DNA of 64,000 nucleotides, taken from contig CAJMPR010000020.1 of NCBI GenBank assembly GCA_905215345.1, forward strand, positions 1 through 64,000, in the 5' to 3' direction. Positions 61,401 to 64,000 of this stretch are shown in pieces. Each line of letters begins with the position of its first letter. The stretch's first letter is position 1. The notes below the pieces were generated by a model. It was given only the letters and a program-made list of their open reading frames with translations, did no database searches and was not told the origin of the DNA. Source of the DNA: an uncultured bacterium (lineage in GTDB: Bacteria > Bacteroidota > Bacteroidia > Bacteroidales > Bacteroidaceae). A program made the translations under genes and the position numbers.

Positions 61401-61720
61401 CCCCATACGCACAAAAGGGTATCGCTACTTCAGATTTCATTGAAAGCAATTCCTTCCTGCGCTTGCAGAGTCTAACAATAGGATATTCATTGCCAAAGAG
61501 CCTTATTTCCAAAATTGGAATGCAACGTTGTCGCCTATATGCTACCGGAGGCAATCTGTTTACAATTACCGGTTACAAAGGTCTGGATCCCGAAGTTAAT
61601 GCTGTAACCGACCGCAATGGTGCCAGCAGCAATGCACAAAAGTTCCCGACATTAGGGCTCGACTTCGGAACTTACCCGCGTGCAAGAACATTCACTTTCG
61701 GTGTCAACATTGAATTCTAA
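58448..61720 (+). CDS. SusC-family TonB-dependent outer-membrane glycan transporter
   Basis: A 1090-aa outer-membrane protein with a signal peptide (about 1-25, cut after AFAQG). The N-terminal carboxypeptidase-regulatory-like domain (TGTVIDGTGEPIIGANVLEV) is followed by the family DEVVVIGYG motif, then the plug (DPLFVVDGFPVSSIS, YGARGANGVILITTK) and a 22-strand barrel ending in ...FGVNIEF. SusC proteins import oligosaccharides through the outer membrane with TonB energy. The SusD gene starts 30 bp downstream, a classic pair. Context points to pectic oligosaccharides, probably rhamnogalacturonan-derived. Confidence 0.96.
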   Translation: MNLKRLAKRALATLSLSMLCLVAFAQGHQVTGTVIDGTGEPIIGANVLEVGTTNGVITDIDGNFKLNVQPNAKLQVSFIGYISQTIAVGNQKEFKIILKDDSKALDEVVVIGYGTVKKRDLTGSVASVNNETLTANPVSDVAQALQGRLPGVSVMSQDGRPDAEVSIRVRGGGSVTQSNDPLFVVDGFPVSSISDIPADQIESIDVLKDASSTAIYGARGANGVILITTKGAKTDKISVTYNGYVQTKKAANTLDVLNAQQYMEYWWGYNTGYGTSYADGFAKYYGLGSKYGNHYNDYANVDVHNYTDDIYRSAFSHNHNINISGGSEKTKVAFNANYLNDQGIKINSGLDRANFSLKLQQEILKNLKVDFDIRYVETKINGVEDNAVNGRGSLTSSAYMYLPIDNPLGGVDYTEASGGFGNGDIFIDKSKGTPVELINDITNKTNRQNFRTTAAVTWDIIKGLSLRSEFGFSRGHNQTNYYEDGLTNSYKYAKITKGDSKDLRSVTTLNYEVKGLGENNKLSFLLGNEFLKSESNSSWMSGKGYPDSFDYNKTIGLINMWQTEGLFQNTLGTPSKTVSFFARGNYSLLDRYLFTATFRADGSSKFAPNHRWGYFPAGAFAWRISDEPFMANTKKWLDNLKLRLSFGTAGSDNISPSLWKETWIASTESINGENVTVFKPEGLYPNENLKWETTISRNLGLDFGFWNNRLYGTIDLYWNTTKDLLMCVPIDETTGYSYQYDNIGKTSNKGIELSLGADIVRTKDFKLSISATYNYNKNNIDELSEGITTSYGSGWASSDTSPIYDYTFSVGKPVGLIRAYASDGFYKVNDFNYDSATGTYTLKNGVTDMPSVDKGYGTYPNPFKIADGQQAFPGAMKLRDADGDGNADLEEFEVNPKHTGGFNINATYKNFDLNAAFSWTAGGHVYNVASLLNMYGNGNGSIGANRLAVVNDCFKYYQVDNNGELQAVTDPTALESLNANAKYYSPYAQKGIATSDFIESNSFLRLQSLTIGYSLPKSLISKIGMQRCRLYATGGNLFTITGYKGLDPEVNAVTDRNGASSNAQKFPTLGLDFGTYPRARTFTFGVNIEF

Positions 61721-61750
61721 GTTTTCAAATTCATTTTTAAAATAAAAGAT

Positions 61751-63907
61751 ATGAAAAAATTAATATATACTTTGCTGGGTGCAGGACTATTAGTCGGTGC
61801 TACAGCTTGTTCCGATTATCTGAACACATCTTCCCCTTCAGTGGTCGATCCTGATTTGGTCTTTTCCGATGCAACAACAACCAGAAAAGCTTTATTAGGT
61901 GCCTATGCAAACTGGGCTGAACGTAATAATAAGACTCATTCTTTAGGTCTATTTTATGACATGGTAGTAACAGGTTCAGATAGTGAACGACATGCTGAAA
62001 GTACTGCTGCATATATAGATAATTCACGCGCTGTACCTGAAACATTATTCCCGAACATTGGAAAATTCTCTATTGACTTCAGTGATGCACAAGAAAGCTG
62101 GACATATATGTACAAAATCATATCTGTCTGTAATAATGTAATTGGCGCTGTTGAAAAGAGTGCGGAATATGAAACCTTCCAAACAGCCACCAAACCTACT
62201 GATTTGTCACAAATTTATGGTGAAGCCGTTGCTTTACGCGCCACTGCTTACTTTGAATTATTACGCCACTTTGGAGATATACCTCATAAAATTAAAGCAG
62301 GAGAAGACACCAAAGGACTTACTCCCCGTGATGAGATTTATGAATATCATCTCAATAAGTTAATGGAAGTAGAACCGTTAATGTACCGTGTAGGTGAAAA
62401 TCAAACTACAGCTACAACCATGAACCGTACATACGTACAAGGTCTTATCGGACGTTATTGCCTGTATGCCGGTGGTTACGCTACACGCCGCACTGACTTA
62501 GGTAGTGACTTTTATAAGGATTTGGATGGTAATGTACTGACATTTGACAATTTTGGACCAGAAAATAATGGAGCTATCTACAATCGCCGGTCCGATTATA
62601 AGAAGTTTTATGAAATTGCTAAGACATATCTGGCTGAATGTGTTGCAAATCCGGGAAGTATCAAACTGATTGTTAACGATGAACGTAGCGGTTCCAATGG
62701 ACAGACCTTCGGTAATCCCTATCAGCGTAAGTATCAATATATGAATGACCTCCAGATAGCTCCGGAATCTGTGTACGAGATAACCTACGAACAAGGAAAG
62801 GCCGGTAGTGAACGTCCATATAGTTACGGTCGTGGTTCTGACGGTGGAAGTAAAAATGCCTATCCAACCAAGTCATTCGGACAGAGCCGCTTCTATCCTA
62901 CCTATTATTACGGAGATTTCGATAATAAAGATATGAGACGCGATGTAACAGTAACCGTTACAGGAAGTAAAGGCAATGGAACAGAAGTTCTGACCACCTT
63001 TGATATGGGTTCTAAAGGCTCACAAGGCGGTTTAATGAACAATAAATGGGATGAAAATCGTATGAGCAGTCCTTATGTGGCAGCTTCACGTCAATCAGGT
63101 ATCTCTTGCTTGTATATGTCATTCTCTGACGTTATTTTGATGTTGGCGGAAGTATATGCAGAATTAGGAGAAACAAGTTTAGCAGAAGCCGAACTCAAAA
63201 AAGTACACGACCGTGCTTATACCTCTGCTGCAGATGCAAATCTAAGTGGATTCATCAGTAAATGCGGAGGAATTAAAGAAGCTATCGCACAGGAACGCAA
63301 ACTTGAATTCGGAGGTGAAGGACTTCGCCGGTGGGACTTAATCCGTACCGGAAAATTACCTGAGGCAGCAGTTCAGTTACGCCAGGATTTGAAAGCTATG
63401 ATCGACGGATTAGAAAGAAATGGTTATTACACTTTCGAAAATGGTAATCAGATTTCAAAATACATTTGGACAAAAAGTGTTGATGCTAAAACAATTTATA
63501 AATTTCGTTTGACAACCCAGTGTACCAATGAAGATGATCCTGTATTATTCCCGGGATGGCGTGGTCAAAATGATGATTGGGGCAAGTATGGATGTAGCTA
63601 CGGTGATGCTCCAAAGACTAATCTTGCTATCAAAGGTTTGTTTAAACACATTGAACCGGGTAGCGCCGAAGCCTTAGCTTTGGAAGCAGACGGATATAAA
63701 AAGGTTGAATGGGGAGCAACTTTATTAAAAGAAGGAACTGATGATAAATCCAATATTAAGAAAGAATATACTACATATCCGTTCTGTGGTTACACAGATG
63801 ATGATTATGCAGCTAAACGCCCGCCACTCTATCTTTGTCCGTTCTCATCTACAACTTTAGAGAAAGACCCGTCTTTATCTAATGGTTATGGATTTGCACA
63901 GAAATAA
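61751..63907 (+). CDS. SusD-family outer-membrane glycan-binding lipoprotein
   Basis: A 718-aa lipoprotein (lipobox GATAC, Cys at 20), longer than the usual 500-600 aa. The SusD helical TPR framework is visible (YGEAVALRATAYFELLRHFGDIPHK; VILMLAEVYAELGETSLAEAELKKV; ERKLEFGGEGLRRWDLIRTG). SusD acts as a lid on SusC and binds the glycan. The extra length is spread over middle and C-terminal loops, where the ligand site would be. It ends the operon; the hairpin at 63932 follows 24 bp after the stop. Confidence 0.96.
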   Translation: MKKLIYTLLGAGLLVGATACSDYLNTSSPSVVDPDLVFSDATTTRKALLGAYANWAERNNKTHSLGLFYDMVVTGSDSERHAESTAAYIDNSRAVPETLFPNIGKFSIDFSDAQESWTYMYKIISVCNNVIGAVEKSAEYETFQTATKPTDLSQIYGEAVALRATAYFELLRHFGDIPHKIKAGEDTKGLTPRDEIYEYHLNKLMEVEPLMYRVGENQTTATTMNRTYVQGLIGRYCLYAGGYATRRTDLGSDFYKDLDGNVLTFDNFGPENNGAIYNRRSDYKKFYEIAKTYLAECVANPGSIKLIVNDERSGSNGQTFGNPYQRKYQYMNDLQIAPESVYEITYEQGKAGSERPYSYGRGSDGGSKNAYPTKSFGQSRFYPTYYYGDFDNKDMRRDVTVTVTGSKGNGTEVLTTFDMGSKGSQGGLMNNKWDENRMSSPYVAASRQSGISCLYMSFSDVILMLAEVYAELGETSLAEAELKKVHDRAYTSAADANLSGFISKCGGIKEAIAQERKLEFGGEGLRRWDLIRTGKLPEAAVQLRQDLKAMIDGLERNGYYTFENGNQISKYIWTKSVDAKTIYKFRLTTQCTNEDDPVLFPGWRGQNDDWGKYGCSYGDAPKTNLAIKGLFKHIEPGSAEALALEADGYKKVEWGATLLKEGTDDKSNIKKEYTTYPFCGYTDDDYAAKRPPLYLCPFSSTTLEKDPSLSNGYGFAQK

Positions 63908-63931
63908 GAACATGCCTCAGTAAAACATCAA

Positions 63932-63962
63932 AGCCAGCTAATAAGTGATTAATTAGTTGGCT
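63932..63962 (+). terminator. Terminator of the SusC/SusD operon
   Basis: AGCCAGCTAAT (63932-63942) pairs with ATTAGTTGGCT (63952-63962; one G-T pair), 9-nt loop, followed by TTGATTTTGTTT. Confidence 0.85.
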
Positions 63963-64000
63963 TTGATTTTGTTTATTCAAGATAAAGTTGTGATTACCCA

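Overview
The window reads as a chromosome segment of a gut Bacteroides (order Bacteroidales). It carries a SusC/SusD pair with carbohydrate-active enzymes, and lipoproteins with a Cys lipobox. It also has Bacteroidales-only small families (NVEALA peptide, DUF4221, a BF3164-type propeller, DUF3244-like), and many promoters carry the Bacteroides -7 box TAnnTTTG. I cannot fix the species; a plant-polysaccharide degrader close to B. intestinalis or B. cellulosilyticus would fit. I found no tRNA, rRNA, CRISPR array, transposase or phage gene.

Layout. 1-4.3 kb: a GH28 pectinase facing a DUF1593-pectate lyase fusion, stop codon to stop codon. 4.6-9.2 kb: housekeeping genes (HAD phosphatase, PIF1-like helicase with TPRs, YciO/YrdC protein, AI-2E-type permease). 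9.2-12.3 kb: a DUF3244-like secreted protein, a TPR membrane regulator and an unknown protein. 12.4-28 kb: a tightly spaced minus-strand run of nine genes: DUF4221 lipoprotein, DUF1573 lipoprotein, signal peptidase I, transglutaminase-like lipoprotein, O-antigen-ligase/TPR membrane protein, then a four-gene RND efflux set (adaptor, permease, TolC, second permease). 28.1-31.1 kb: two NVEALA peptide genes, a propeller lipoprotein and a membrane-anchored winged-helix regulator. 31.8-38.4 kb: nagB, a flavodiiron protein, a YhcC-like radical SAM protein and a ROK-MFS-SIS sugar operon. 39.3-45.4 kb: dipeptidyl peptidase IV, lipA, a membrane protein, an RsmI-like methyltransferase and fabI. 45.8-63.9 kb: a pectin (probably rhamnogalacturonan-type) utilisation locus with GH28, GH78 fused to an Asp-box propeller, DUF4861, GH43, a HAD phosphatase, GH95 and SusC/SusD.

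Best candidate for an undescribed system: the NVEALA block at 21.4-31.1 kb. It combines two small exported peptides, a dedicated type I signal peptidase, propeller and transglutaminase lipoproteins, and a ToxR-like membrane regulator. A tandem 10-bp repeat lies just upstream of a good promoter in front of the first peptide gene, where an activator site would be expected. The run continues into an RND pump with gaps of a few bases. The joint function is inference.

A second theme is intergenic DNA. Three arrays with a 22-bp period (4394-4487, 38490-38599, 52580-52667) share a layout but not a sequence. Several spacers carry inverted repeats whose arms are short tandem repeats, and two or three of these share a core. 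A 23-bp perfect inverted repeat brackets about 336 bp upstream of the DPP IV gene.
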